Source of the DNA: Sesamum alatum
Taxonomy: Eukaryota; Streptophyta; Magnoliopsida; Lamiales; Pedaliaceae
Assembly: GCA_034509735.1 (NCBI GenBank)
Contig: JACGWO010000012.1
Coordinates: 9,980,367-10,044,366 of the forward strand
Direction of reading: 5' to 3'
DNA: 64,000 nt
The notes under the pieces were generated by a model. The model was given only the letters and a program-made list of their open reading frames with translations. It was not told the origin of the DNA and did not search any database. The position numbers and the translations under genes are program-made. Below, piece after piece: positions 10,523 through 22,160 of the stretch (its first letter is position 1; each line of letters opens with the position of its first letter).

Positions 10523-12067
10523 TGAAAGAAATTGTGGATCATCCCGGGAAAAGCGCGAATGCGGAAGCGCGGTATAATTAAAAAATAAATGCGGAATTTA
10601 AACATGCTTTAAATTAAAGAACACGTTTCAAAGGGTGTGCCTTTGAAATTCCCGGGTGTTCGGTGTATCTCATGAATAATCTTATATAGAAGAGGAGTCT
10701 AATCCTCTTTAAACTCCTCTTTCAAGAACTCTATTTTGACTAGGATTTTGACCTAGTCAAAGTCCTAGTCAAAGTAGTATTTTGACCTAGTCAAAACAAT
10801 CCTAGCCATCCATCTCTCCCATTCATCTCACCGTTGATTTAATTTAATTTAATAGAATATTTAAAACCTATTTAAATATTTCCAAGAGGCTAAAATAAAT
10901 ATAAATATTATTTAAGCCCATTAAATAAATCCTTTTGATAAATCTAATTTATCAATTGAATTCCTTAGATCTAATAGAAGGAATTATTTCTCCAAGAAAA
11001 ATAAAGGACCCGATTAAATCCAATTTAATCATTCCTTCACTCCAATATTTAATTCCTAATTAAATATCTAAATGTGTGTGGATAGTGTGTGACTCTTTAG
11101 GTTCACCTTTCAGCTAGACTTGGTCGGATTCCTAGAATCCTTCCGTTACCATGGGTGGCCATCTAGCAACGGTCCATGGCACTAGAGACTAGGTGAAATA
11201 TTCAGGGATGAACAGTACACTTGTCCTTCTGTCTTCGGTCTCATCACTTAGAGTCTAGGGCACGGATAATGCAGGTACCCATTTTGGACCTAAGTGTCGG
11301 TCTGTCCTCACTAAACGCTGCAAGGGAATCCTTCCCTTCTGTTCAGTTACTGTGGCCACAGATTTTAGGGACAAGACACAGAGCATACATGAGACTCAAC
11401 TGTCAATGCCTATTGGCAGGAACAGATCCTTTCTTGGAAACTACTGTCACTTTGTACACTAGAACTGCACTAGACATGGCTTATGACTACCAAAGAGAAT
11501 TCTGCTAATCTCTCACCATATCTAAGATACAGCCCTAACGTACAGGTAAACTCAGCAATTCCTCAAGTCAAAGGACTTGGCCTGTACCGTTGGAACCGGA
11601 ATACACGTCATACCTTGCTGACCATACTCAAGGTCCTCCGTAAGACGGTTCCCGCGAGTCACCTCAGTCAGCTGCGTCCTAGCATGCTAACCCACTAACA
11701 CTGCTTAGACGACCCTCGTCACCCGTCGATGAAACACGACAGCAGGTGCTTAGTGCAAGTCTCAAATGGAATCCCGGTACCCATTTTCGGATTCCTTGAC
11801 TTGGAGATTTCCGGACTGATTCGGGAAGACTGATTCCATGGACCTACCTCCAAGCGTAGTCCCAGTCCCCGAAATTGATTCTCAGTCCGTGGGCTTTGTT
11901 TGCATAGTGAACAAATATGGAAAACAAATATAAGTGAACACAAACAAAGTGATGCCAAATGAAATTCACTTCTTTATTCATTAATGATTTATCAAACACC
12001 TGAAATTATCTAGACATAGGTTACATATTCCTGCCAAAATTGGCTTACATGGTCACCTATTCTAACA
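10523..12067 (-). repeat. Cop1 5' LTR with large deletion
   Basis: 1545 bp. Compared with complete group A LTRs, about 430 bp is missing at around 10676, between GTATCTCATGAA and TTATATAGAAGAGG. The deletion ends at the TATA box, so the transcribed start region is lost and the promoter of Cop1 should be dead. The CCCGGG-bounded hairpin next to the PBS remains. Confidence 0.9.
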
Positions 12068-13712
12068 TGTGTGATTTCAAGAATCATCATCTTACAATAG
12101 TTGGCTTACAATCACACGTTATGAATTAACGGGACTAATCTTCCTTAGTTCTAATGTTCCAAGAACAAAAGAACAAGAAATAATTTTCTTGGAGAGTGAG
12201 AGAGAGAGGGGAGGACGAGATGTAGGAGAGGGGAGAGTGTGTGTTGTGTGTGTGATTTCAAGAATCATCATCTTACAATAGTTGGAAGCTAGAGGTATTT
12301 ATAGAGGAGGAGTTTAATCCTCTTTAAACTCCAACTCTAAGAACTCTAATTTGACTAGGATTTTGACCTAGTCAAAGTCCTAGTCAAACTAGTGTTTGAC
12401 CTAGTCAAACCAATCCTAGCCTTCCATCTCCCCTTTCCATCTCAACTGTTGATTTTAATTTAATGGAATATTTAAATCCCATTAAATATTCCAAAGGGCC
12501 AAATAAATATAATAAATAAATATTAATATTTATTCTAGGCCCATTAAATCAATTCCCTTAATAAATCCAATTTATTAATTGAATTCCCTTTATCAAATAG
12601 AAGGAATTAATTTCTCCAAGAAAATATAGGACCCGATTAAATCTAATTTAATCATTCCTTTACTCCAATATTTAATTCCAAATTAAATACTTAAGTGTGT
12701 GTGGATAGTGTGTGACTCTTTAGGTTCACCATTCAGCTAGACTTGGTCGGATTCCTAGGATCCGCCCGTTACCATGGGTGACCATCTAGCAATGGTCCAT
12801 GGCACTAGAGACTAGGTGAAATAATCGGGGATGAACATTTAGGCTCTGACAGTACACTTGTCCTTCTGTCTTCGGCCTCATTACTTAGAGTCTAGGGCAC
12901 GGAAAAAGCAGGTACCCATTTTTGACCTAAGTGTTGGTCTGTCCTTACTAAACGCCGCAAGGGAAACCTTTCCCTTCTGTTCAGTTACTGTGGCCACAGA
13001 TTTTAGGGACAAGACACAGAGCATACATGAGACTCAACTGTCAATACCTTTTGACAGGAGACAGATCCTTTCTTGGAAACTACTGTCACTCTGTACACCC
13101 AAGCTGCACTAGACATGGCTTATGACTACTCAAGAGTATTTTGGCAATCTCTCACCATATCTAAGATACAGACCTGATGTACAGGTGAACTCAGCGGTTC
13201 CTCAAGTCAAAGGACTTGGCCTGTACCGTTGGAACCGGGAATACTCGTCATACCTTGCTGACCACACTCAAGGTCCTCCGTAAGACGGTTCCCGCGAGTC
13301 ACCTCAATCAGCTGCTTCCTAGCATGCTGACCCACTAACACTGCTTAGACGACCTTCGTCACCCATCGATGAAATACGACAGCAGATGCTTAGTGCAAGT
13401 CTCAAAGGGAATCCCGGTACCCATTTTTGGGATTCCTTGACTTGGAGATTTTCGGACTGATTCGGCAAGACCGATTTCATGGTCCTACCTCCAAGCGTAG
13501 TCCCAGTCCCCGAAATCGATTCTCAGTTCGTGGGCCTTGTTTGCATAGTGAACAGAAATGTAAATGCAGATATAAGTGAACGTAAACAAAGTATTGCCAT
13601 ATGAATTTTCACTTCTTTATTCATAAATGTTTTTATCAAATACCAAAAAATTGTCTAGACATAGGTTACATATTCCTACCAAAATTGGCTTACATGGTCA
13701 CCTATTCTAACA
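12068..13712 (-). repeat. Solo LTR (antisense), second part
   Basis: This continues the solo LTR after Cop1 and runs to its TG terminus (minus) at 13712, followed by the CCTAG duplication. It holds the promoter-proximal GT/GA-rich stretch, the TATA box near 12297 (minus), the TTGAC array (about 12353-12405) and the conserved block with two CCATGG sites (about 12765-12815). A duplication of about 185 bp makes the combined LTR longer than its relatives. Confidence 0.88.
12112..12294 (-). repeat. Second copy of a ~185-bp tandem duplication in the solo LTR
   Basis: It repeats the sequence that begins at 2108 (TCACACGTTATGAATTAACGGG). The first copy is split by Cop1 into 2108-2251 and 12073-12111; this copy is whole. 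It therefore preserves the empty insertion site of Cop1 and shows that the duplication came before the insertion. Confidence 0.8.
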
Positions 13713-13717
13713 CCTAG
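13713..13717. repeat. Target-site duplication CCTAG, right copy (solo LTR)
   Basis: Identical to 1717-1721. From here the Cop0 protease sequence continues in the + direction. Confidence 0.93.
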
Positions 13718-16540
13718 CATGATCAAGAATATCATTTCAATACCGTTGTTGGACAATGCTGGTTTTGATTTCATGATCAATAAAAAATTGTTTTTATTTG
13801 ATGAAGAATGGTTCTTCACATCTGCTAGGTAAACTTCATAATGGTCTTTATATTCTTCAACAGCGTGATTTGATCATGACTGCTCAAAACAAACGGAAAA
13901 TGGATAATCAAGAAAACGCACAGATTTGGCATGCAAGGCTAGGTCACATCTCTCAAGACAGGATTAGGAGGTTGGTGGACTCAAAGAGTCTAGAAATAGA
14001 TGATTTGGACCATCTACCGGCCTGCGAGTCTTGTCTAAAAGGGAAAATGACCAAGAAGCCCTTTGTTGGACAAAGCATGCTTGCCAGTGGTCTGTTGGAT
14101 TTGATCCATTCAGATGTCTGTGGGCCACTAAATACACAGGCCAGAGGAGGGTTTTCTTACTTCATAACTTTTACCGATGACCACTCACGGTATGGTTATG
14201 TTTACCTTATGAGGTACAAGTCTGAGGCCTTTGGAAGGTTTAAAGAGTTCAGGCTTGAAGTTGAAAACCAAACTGGTCGCAAAATTAAAGCCCTTCGGTC
14301 GGACCGAGGTGGTGAGTATTTGAGTGGGGAATTCTTGGATTACTTAAAAGAGAATGAGATTTCTCTCTTAGTGGACTCCTCCCGGAACGCCACAACTGAA
14401 CGGCGTCTCTGAAAGGAGGAATCGAACCTTGTTGGACATGGTTCGATCCATGATGAGTTTTACTAAACTGCCCTTATCCTTCTGGGGTTATGCTCTTGAG
14501 ACGGCAGCCAAGTTATTAAACATGGCGCCTTCTAAGACAGTGGCCCAGACGCCATATCAGATATGGCATGGCAAGCCTGCTTCCTACAAGTACTTGAGAG
14601 TGTGGGGTAGCCTTGCATACGTCAAGAGACTAGTGGGAGACAAACTGGACTCGAGGTCTAGTTTGTGCAGGTTCGTGGGTTATCCTAAGGAAACTGCGGG
14701 GTATTATTTTTATGATCCTTCCGAGCAAAAGGTTTTTGTCTCGAGAAACACAGTGTTCCTGGAAAAGGGTTTTCCAACGGATACCCGTCGTGAGGAATTG
14801 CTCCTTGAGGAATCAAGTGAGGCAATACCTCAAACGGATGCAACGACATCATCTGCACCTGTAGTTCCCACTGACGATATTCGTGTCATTTGAAAGTCGA
14901 CTAGAGTTTCCCATCAACCTGATAGGTATGGGTTTCTAGGTGTGACCAGTAAGTTGGACAATGATCCAAAGACCTACGGAGAAGCAATGTCGGACATTGA
15001 TTCGGGAAGATGGGTTGAGGCCATGAAATCCGAAATGGACTCTATGAGTTCAAACAAGGTTTGGACCTTAGTAGATCCACCCAAGGGTGTGAAGCCCGTC
15101 GGGTGTAAATGGGTCTACAAACGTAAGCTTGGAGCTGATGGGGAGGTGACTACCTTCAAGGCCAGGCTTGTGGCAAAAGGTTATACTCAGCGGCCTGGGG
15201 TCGATTTTGAGGAAACCTATTCGCCCGTAGCCATGGCTAAGTCCATTTGGATTATGCTTGCCATAGCTGCATGGTATGACTATGAAATATGGCAGATGGA
15301 CGTGAAAACGGCCTTCCTTAATGGATTTGTTGAGGAAGAGATCTATATGGATCAGCCGGAGGGTTTCACATCTGTTGGGGAAGAGCAGAAGGTCTGCCAT
15401 CTCCAAAGGTCCATCTATGGTCTCAAACAAGCTTCCCGAATTTGGAATATCCGTTTTGATGAAGTCATACGGGGTTATGATTTCATCAAGAACGAGTTTG
15501 ACCCTTGTGTATACAAGAAGGTCAGTGGGAGCTCAGTTGCGTTCCTAGTGCTTTATGTGGACGACATCTTACTCATTGGGAATGATGTAAAGATGTTAGG
15601 TGACACTAAAGCATGGTTGTCCACACAATTCTCCATGAAGGATTTGGGTGATGCTTCCTACATCCTAGGTATCAAGATTATCCGGGATAGATCTAAAGGA
15701 TGTTAGGAATGACCCAAACCTCGTATATTGAGAAAGTCTTGAAGAGATTCAAGATGGAAAACTCCAAACGAGGATTCCTTCCTATGAGGCATGGGGTTAA
15801 ACTGTCCAAGAAGCAGTCTCCTAAGACTGATGAGGAAGTTATAAGGATGTTGGACATCCCCTATGCTTCAGCCGTAGGCAGCATACAGTATGTTGTGCAG
15901 TGCACAAGGCCCGATATTGCTTTCGCTTTGAGCGTTACGAGCAGATATCAGGCTTGTGCCGGTGAGGCTCACTGGACTGCAGTCAAGACCATTCTTAAGT
16001 ACGTGAGAAGGACTAAAGATATGTTCTTGGTTTACGGTGGCGGAGAGTTGATTCTGGAAGGCTACAGCGATGCTAGCTTCCAGTCTGATGAGGATGATGC
16101 CAAGTCTCAATCTGGGTTTGTATTCAAGCTGAATGGTGGTGTGGTGTGGTGGCTTGGAAAAGTTGCAAGCAGGATACTACAGCTGATTCCACCACGAAAG
16201 CTGAGTACATAGCGGCTTCGGAAGAAGCTAAGGAGGCGGTTTGGATGAAAAACTACATCCAAGAGTTGGGTGTAGTGCCTAGCATTGCCGAGCCAATAGT
16301 TATCTTCTGTGATAACAACGGGGCTATAGCGCAAGCGAAGGAACCGAGATCTCATCACTGATCCAAACACATTCTTAGACGCTACCATCTGCTTAGAGAG
16401 ATGGTGGGAAGAGGTGACGTTCGGATGGACCGAGTCACATCGACAGAAAATACGGCAGATCCGCTGACCAAGTCAGTGTCGCAGGTTGCTCATACTCAGC
16501 ATCTTGGGAAGATGGGTTTGAGGGTCATGACGGCTTTAGG
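13713..16540 (+). pseudogene. gag-pol: Cop0 pol: protease end, integrase, RT and RNase H, degraded
   Basis: After the protease tail (MIKNIISIPLLDN) come the integrase HHCC region (HARLGHISQDRIRRL...CESC, from about 13930), the integrase core (DVCGPL, FTDDHSRYGYVYL, DRGGEY), the GYPKETAGYYFYDP region, RT with QMDVKTAFLNGF and YVDD (15554-15565), and RNase H with EAEYIAASE and ADPLTK-like sequence. Lesions: frameshift near 13790, frameshift near 14356, in-frame TGA at 14891-14893, a missing A near 15697, a 5-bp GTGGT-type duplication near 16146, and TGA at 16360. Both TGA codons sit where relatives have arginine, and the second fits CGA to TGA, as expected from loss of methylated cytosine. Clearly dead. 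Confidence 0.92.
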
Positions 16541-16543
16541 GTC

Positions 16544-16554
16544 AAGTGGGAGAT
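16544..16554 (+). other. Cop0 polypurine tract
   Basis: AAGTGGGAGAT immediately before the TGTTAGAATAGGG start of the 3' LTR. Confidence 0.92.
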
Positions 16555-18795
16555 TGTTAGAATAGGGTGACCGGAAAGCCAATTAGATTGGTCTTGATGT
16601 AATCTATTTCTGACAATGTCATTGTAATTGTAATATTCTTATATGAATATAGTGAGTATTCATGTTTGGCAGTTCCATTTGTTGTGCTCGCTATTTATGT
16701 TTATTCCATTTAACATCACAACAAAGCCCACAGGCCAAACGAACAACCCATGTAGTTTGGTTGCGCATTGGATGGCAGCTATGAAACTAACTTCTAAGGG
16801 TTAGGTCTGAAACGTTCCAAGTCGAGGACCTTGAGACAGGGCATCAAGAGTCCTATACAGACTTGCATTAATGATTGCATTCATTAGATGAGTGTCGTGT
16901 TTCATCGGCGACAGACGTTGGACGTCTATGCAATATTAGTGGGTTAGTTGACAAGGATGTCAACTGACTGAACTGACTCGCGGGAATCGTCATATGGAAG
17001 CCTTGGAGGCTTGGTCGGTATGACTGGCATTCCCGGCTCCGATAGTACGAGATTAGTCCTCGGACTTGAGGAATCATGGCAGTCACATGCATATGATGGT
17101 TGTATCTAGCATCTGGCAAGAGATGTCAGTATCTGGGATACGTTCATCATAAGCCTTATACAGTGCACTCGGAATATGTATTGAGGACGGTGGATTCCAA
17201 GATAGGATCCGTCACCTGTCAGTATATGACAGTCGAGTCTCCTATGCGCTCTGGAACAGTTTAAACTCTTATAAGTCTGTGGCCACAGCGATTGGTCGAG
17301 TAGGGAATGGTTTCCTACGTCGATCGATAGAGTAAACGTGCCTCGAGTTACTGAGCATAGTTGTCTAGTCCAGGATGGGAACCGACGCCCAATTCCATAC
17401 CCTAAACTTAGACCGGGAGACGGATGATGGAAGGACCGTACTCGTATGGGACTCGGGAGCCTAAATGTTCACGCCAACATTCACCTAGTCTCTAGTGCCA
17501 TGGACCGTTGCTAGACGGCCACCCATGGTGACGGGCGTTTTTCTTATTAATGGTTAATCGGAAAAAATAATTAATTAAATTGGATTTAATTGATCAATTG
17601 TGTTGGACACAAGCCCAAGTCTAGTTGAGGGTGAACCTAATGAGTCACACACAAATCACTTTGAATTTGGCGGAGTTAATTTGGAATTAATTCTAGAAGA
17701 AGCGAATAAATTTAATCGGATTAAATTTATTCAAGAGAGAAAATAAATGATTGGATCATTTATTGAGAAATCCATTTGATGGATGGTCCAAGAATTAATT
17801 AATTGGATTAGTTAATTTTTGGACTAAGGACCTTTAAATTAATTGGATTAATTTATTGGGTTTTGGCTAGAATAGTTGATTGGATCAATTATTCTTAATT
17901 TGGACTTATGTTTATTTAATTGGATTAAATAAATAATTGGGATTCAATTGGATTGAAAGTAATTAGATTAATTAATGCCCAATGGATACATGTTTGGACT
18001 TTATTTAATTTGATTAAATACAAGTCCAAAAACCATGAAGGTCCAAGTCCATTTTTTCATGCAAGTTGAAGCTAGTTAAGGAGGAGTTTCAACTCTTCCA
18101 CATATGTACATGATGAGCATGAAAATTTGCTGATTTGTGGGTGGTTTTCTCTTGTTATCATGTGTAGTGGATGTGCTAGAAGTGTGTGTATGTGGAAGTT
18201 GCCTTGGAGGTTACTTATGTAGGTGGTTTTTGAACACTACATTCTACATACACAAAACTAATTTGCTAGACACAATTCACTTAACTTGCTTCACTTTTTG
18301 CTGGAGTTTTTAGCCAAATACTCTCTGAAAATTCTCTCTTTTATTGTTCATACTTCTTAGAGAAGATTGAACAAAAACATTCCAAGGTACACTAATCGAT
18401 AGTGTTTTCTTTGGAATTGTTTCTTCTTCTTTGTTTCTAATTTCTTTCTAGCAATAGAGTAGAAATAAATCCATAGTGTGGTGTGGAACGCATTAGAGGA
18501 GTTCTACGTTGAGCTCTCAAGTGGACGAACGAAGAAAGAAAGAAAGGAACAACGCACGAACCCGTTCTACATAAACGAACAAAGGTTGGTTTCCTTTTTA
18601 CATTTTTGTATAACTTTCTTCTTCTCCTTTTTAGCCACATGTCCAGGATGTTTTATTTTGTTGTTTATCCTTTGACAAAGACCGAACGCCCGGGAACTTC
18701 AAAGGGAACACCCCTTTGAATTCGGTTTTAAATTATGTCTTAAATTTACGTTTTTACGCTTCCGTTGCGTTCCCGGGCCGTACCCGATTCTTTCA
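16555..18795 (+). repeat. Cop0 3' LTR (group D, 2241 bp)
   Basis: It starts TGTTAGAATAGGGTGACC and ends CCCGATTCTTTCA. It carries CTGTGGCCACAG (17277-17288), the block with two CCATGG-like sites (about 17485-17535), and the end domain with two complementary CCCGGG arms (18688-18697 and 18769-18778). The downstream flank GTTTA cannot be checked as a target duplication because the 5' end of Cop0 is missing. Confidence 0.9.
18688..18778 (+). promoter_or_regulatory. LTR-end stem-loop domain (group D version)
   Basis: GCCCGGGAAC at 18688-18697 is the exact reverse complement of GTTCCCGGGC at 18769-18778. Between them TTCAAAGGG (18698-18706) pairs with CCCTTTGAA (18712-18720) around AACAC, and ACGC/GCGT flanks the conserved CTTCCG. 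Other LTR groups keep the same pairings with different bases. Confidence 0.65.
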
Positions 18796-18953
18796 GTTTA
18801 ATCATGAGATACACCAAACACCCGGGAATCTGAAGGGTACACCCCTTGAGCGTGTTCTTTTATTATTAAAAGCATGCTTTGATTTTTGTATGTTATTTTA
18901 TGTCGCGCTTCCGCATTCGCGCAATTCCCGGGACAATCCACCGATTTCTCTCA
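18796..18953 (+). repeat. 3' end of another + strand LTR (same subgroup as the solo LTR)
   Basis: 158 bp ending ATCCACCGATTTCTCTCA directly before a PBS. It matches the end of the solo LTR at 1722. It has CCCGGGAAT (18821-18829) and ATTCCCGGG (18924-18932) as complementary arms. The rest of the LTR is absent; Cop0 ends at its left edge. Confidence 0.85.
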
Positions 18954-18954
18954 G

Positions 18955-18966
18955 TGGTATCAGAGC
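18955..18966 (+). other. Primer binding site of the truncated + element
   Basis: TGGTATCAGAGC, one base after the LTR end; matches initiator tRNA-Met. Confidence 0.92.
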
Positions 18967-19302
18967 CCGGTTCGGTGTATAGGCCTAGGGTTTATGTGCG
19001 TTATAAGCATGAAACGTGAAATTGGCATGTTTTTTATTAAATATTGATTTTCTTGATTTTAAAGCATGTCGTTATTATTGCTTTTGATTCGTGTGTATTT
19101 TCTGAATATTGGTATTTTTTTCTGTTTTTCTTGGAAAACGGGATGGAAAAATTGAACGGAAAATGAGAAACGACGCAGCCGACCAGCGAGAGGGCTGGCC
19201 GCGCGCTGCCGGCAGGACAGACGCGCGCAGGCAAGAGAAGCCTGCGCGCGCCCGCCCAGCCGGTCGCGCAGGCGCGTGCGCACGCATACGAGGGTGTCTG
19301 CA
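18967..19302 (+). other. Leader fragment of the truncated + element
   Basis: This follows the PBS with the usual CCGGTTCGGTGTATAGGCC and an AU-rich segment. It enters the GC tract at about 19155 and is cut at 19302 within a degenerate version of the GCAGACG hairpin (GCATACG AGGG TGTCTGC). The next base belongs to an antisense LTR. No gag follows. Confidence 0.8.
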
Positions 19303-21204
19303 GAAGAAACACACGTTCTTCTTGCTAGAAAAGAACGGGTTTAGGAAGGAATCGGTTTAACAGAAGAACACTATGAATTAGTGTTCTCTTAAACTTACTT
19401 TGTTCTTCTTCTTGATTCAAAATCAAGTGAAGAACACAAGTGTAAGAGAGGGAGAGAGCACGAAAATTGAGAGAGAGGAGAGGATTTTTGTCTTCTCTTT
19501 TTCCTAGAAAAAGTTGAATAATGAATCACTTATGCTTGGTGTTGTATATTCTCATATATATACATAATTAATGTGATTATTGGAATGTGTCTAGGTTCAT
19601 CCAAGGATGTCTAGATTCATTCCAATCAATCACCATCAATTCTTCAATCAAGCCTACCAAAATTTATGGTATGATCAAATCATACCAAAAGGGAAGAGCT
19701 TGATTGGAGTTGATTTGTCTCTTTCCAAAAGAGATAAGTCAACATACCACCTAGCATGAAACATGGCTGATTTTGCTTCCTCCAAGGGAGCATGTCGGCC
19801 ATGTTTAATTAAGGGAAGAAGTCCAACTTCTTCCTATTCCAAAATAGGAATTATTTCTCCTCTCGGGTATAATTTAACGGACCGGGTTTTATCGTAATCC
19901 AATTACAACGAACCTAACATTAAATCCAATTTAATGTCCATTTATATTATTCCCATTGATCTTTTAATCCAATTAAAAGATCCAACGTCTCAACGTCTCA
20001 ACTTTCCATATTTAATCAAAAATCCAATTTACCGATTAAACAAAAGCCCGATACAATATCGGCCCGTCCATCCAATGGACTTTCCCTTAAGTAATCCAAT
20101 AACTTATTTTTATCCTTCGAGATTGACTCCAAGTCGATCTCTCAATCTCCTCGGTGATTTGTGTGTGACCCTTTAGGTTCACCCTCAGCTAGACTTGGGC
20201 CCATGTCCCACAAGGGCCCGTTACCATGGGTGGCCATCTAGCAACGGTCCATGGCACTAGAGACTAGGTGAATTGGCGTGAACATTTAGGCGCCGATTCC
20301 GTACGGCTACGATCCTTCCATCTACCGTGTCCCGGCCTTAGTCTAGGGTATGGAATTGGGCGTCGGTTCCCATCCTTGACTAGGCATCTATGCTTAATAC
20401 TCGAGACCACGTATGCTTCATTGCGTCGACACAGGAAACCATTCCCTGTTCGACCAACCACTGTGGCCACAGCTTCAAACAGCATGAACGTGTCTCCGAG
20501 TGCGTAGGAGATACCTCTGTCACATACTGACAGGGGACGGATCCTCTTCTTGGAATCCACCGTCCTCGCTACACATTCCGACTGCACTGGACAAGGCTTA
20601 TGATAATCATCTTACAGAATGATTACCTCTCGCCAGATCCAAGATACAGCCGTCCTGTGCACGCGACTGCCATTATCCCTCAAGTCTGAGGATTACTCCC
20701 GTACTATCGGAACCGGGGAAAACCAATCATACCGACCAAGCCTCCAAGGCTTCCATATGATGATCCCCGCGAGTCAGTCCAGTCGGCTCGACCCCAGTCG
20801 ACTAACCCATCAAGATCGTGTAGGCGTCCCACGCCTGTCGCCGATGAAACACGACACTCATCCAATGAACACGACTCTTGACGCAAGTCTCAATAGGACT
20901 CTCGATGCCGTGTCTCGAGGTCCTCGACTTGGAACGTTTCAGACCCAACTCTTAATCAGTTGGTTTCATGACCACCATCCAATGCGTGGCCCAACTGCAC
21001 GAGTTGTTATCCATGGTCTGTGGGCTTTGTTGCGATATAAGTTAAACACCGTTTTAACAAATGTAAGATGAGCGCAACAAAGAAGGTACCATTGGTGACG
21101 AATACTCATCTTATTCATCACATGATAATATTACATCTACATCAAGTTGTCGAATAGGTTACAAATTGCCAAACCTATTGGCTTTCTGGTCACCTATTCC
21201 AATA
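19303..21204 (-). repeat. Cop4 3' LTR (group B, antisense), end-truncated
   Basis: It matches the Cop4 5' LTR (48794-50647) and the Cop7 LTR. The terminal ~330 bp nearest the missing flank, equivalent to 48794-49124, is absent at the 19303 junction. It retains a stretch of about 355 bp (20164-20518) that is deleted in the 5' LTR. Its last bases read CCAATA where CCAACA is expected, so the terminal TG (minus) has become TA. PPT and pol follow at 21205. Confidence 0.88.
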
Positions 21205-21215
21205 ATCTCCCACTT
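21205..21215 (-). other. Cop4 polypurine tract
   Basis: AAGTGGGAGAT on minus, flush with the LTR. Confidence 0.9.
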
Positions 21216-21228
21216 GACCTAAAGCCAA

Positions 21229-22160
21229 TCACCCATTGACCTCAAACCTCTTATTCAGATGGTGAGTGTGGGCAACTTGCGACATGGGCTTAGCAAGTGG
21301 ATCTGCTATGTTTTCTGCGGAGCTGACTCGGTCCAACCGAACGTCACTCCTGCTATCCATTTCTCTAAGCAGATGGTAGCGTCTAAGAATATACTTGGAT
21401 CGTGATGAGATCTCGGTTCCTTTGCTAGCGCTATCACCCCGTTTGTTATCATAACAGATAATTACAGGCTTAGCAATGCTAGGTACTACATCCAACCCTT
21501 GGATGTAGCTCATCAACCAAACCACTCTTAGCAGCTTCCAAAGCCGCTATGTATTCAAAACTCTACGGTGGAGTCCGCCGTGGTAGCCTACTTGGAACTC
21601 TTCCAAGTAACCACGCCACCGTTTAGTCTGAACACATAACCAGACTGAGACTTGGCATCATCGTCATCCGATTGGAAGCTAGCGTCGCAATAGCCTTCTA
21701 GTATTAACTCTCCACCGCCGTAGATCAAGAACATGTCCTTAGTCCTTTTCAGGTACTTCAGGATAGTCTTGACTGCACTCCAGTGTGCCTCCCCGGCACA
21801 CGACTGATATCGACTTGTTACGCTCAAAGCGAAAGCCACATCAAGTCTAGTGCATTGAACAACATACTGTATGCTGCCTACGGCTGAAGCATAGGGGATG
21901 TCCAACATCCTTTTAAGCTCCTCATCAGTCTTAGGAGACTGCTTCTTGGATAACTTAATTTCATGCCTCATAGGAAGGAATCCTCGTTTTGAGTTCTCCA
22001 TCTTGAATCTCTTCAAGACTTTCTCAATGTACGAGGACTGGGCCATTCCTAACATCCTTCTAGATCTATCCCTGTAGATCTTGATGCCAAGGATGTAGGA
22101 TGCCTCGCCCATATCCTTCATGGAGAATTGCGTTGACAACCAAACTTTAGTGGTACCCAA
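21229..22160 (-). pseudogene. gag-pol: Cop4 pol C-terminus: end of RT and RNase H (left copy)
   Basis: The minus strand encodes KVWLSTQFSMKDMGEASYILGIKIYRDRS, then the RNase H domain (CDASFQSDDDDAKSQSGYVF), and ends ...RFEVNG. The frame is shifted between about 21525 and 21588 and again near 21430-21450, where relatives read DNNGAIAQAKE. At 22160 the gene is interrupted by the LTR of Cop2 (TGAAAG... at 22161); the preceding bases CCCAA would be the target site. The upstream part of the same gene appears only beyond 44608, after the duplicated segment. An apparent ORF running on to 22346 is a chance fusion with the LTR. Confidence 0.88.

Larger units (their letters stand above)
2252..12067 (-). 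mobile_element. Cop1: full-structure antisense copia element nested in the solo LTR
   Basis: Reading on minus: 5' LTR 10523-12067, PBS 10510-10521, long leader, gag-pol 8218 to 4139, PPT 4133-4123, 3' LTR 4122-2252. The target duplication is TGTGC (2247-2251) against TGTGT (12068-12072). The one mismatch is explained by an intact tandem copy of the target (12240-12265), which reads TGTGTGATTTC without interruption. Both LTRs carry large, different deletions and the coding region is frameshifted repeatedly, so this is an older insertion than Cop3. The protein sequence is very close to that of Cop2 and Cop3. Confidence 0.92.
1320..18795 (+). mobile_element. Cop0: defective + strand copia element interrupted by nested insertions
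   Basis: Cop0 consists of a gag/protease stub (1320-1721), pol (13713-16540), a polypurine tract (16544-16554) and a 3' LTR (16555-18795). The two coding pieces rejoin across an antisense solo LTR flanked by CCTAG on both sides, and the protein reads through YYVPS into MIKNIISIPLLDN at the splice point. The 5' LTR, PBS and most of gag are missing, replaced at 1319 by a displaced leader fragment. The LTR (2241 bp, ending ...CCCGATTCTTTCA) belongs to the same group as the Cop6 LTR at 53055. It cannot be autonomous. Confidence 0.88.

Noticed and set aside
2252..13712. Reading 1722-2251 and 12068-13712 as the two LTRs of one large element
   Set aside because: They are complementary parts of one LTR, not two copies; Cop1 has its own PBS, PPT and LTRs, and CCTAG flanks the pair.
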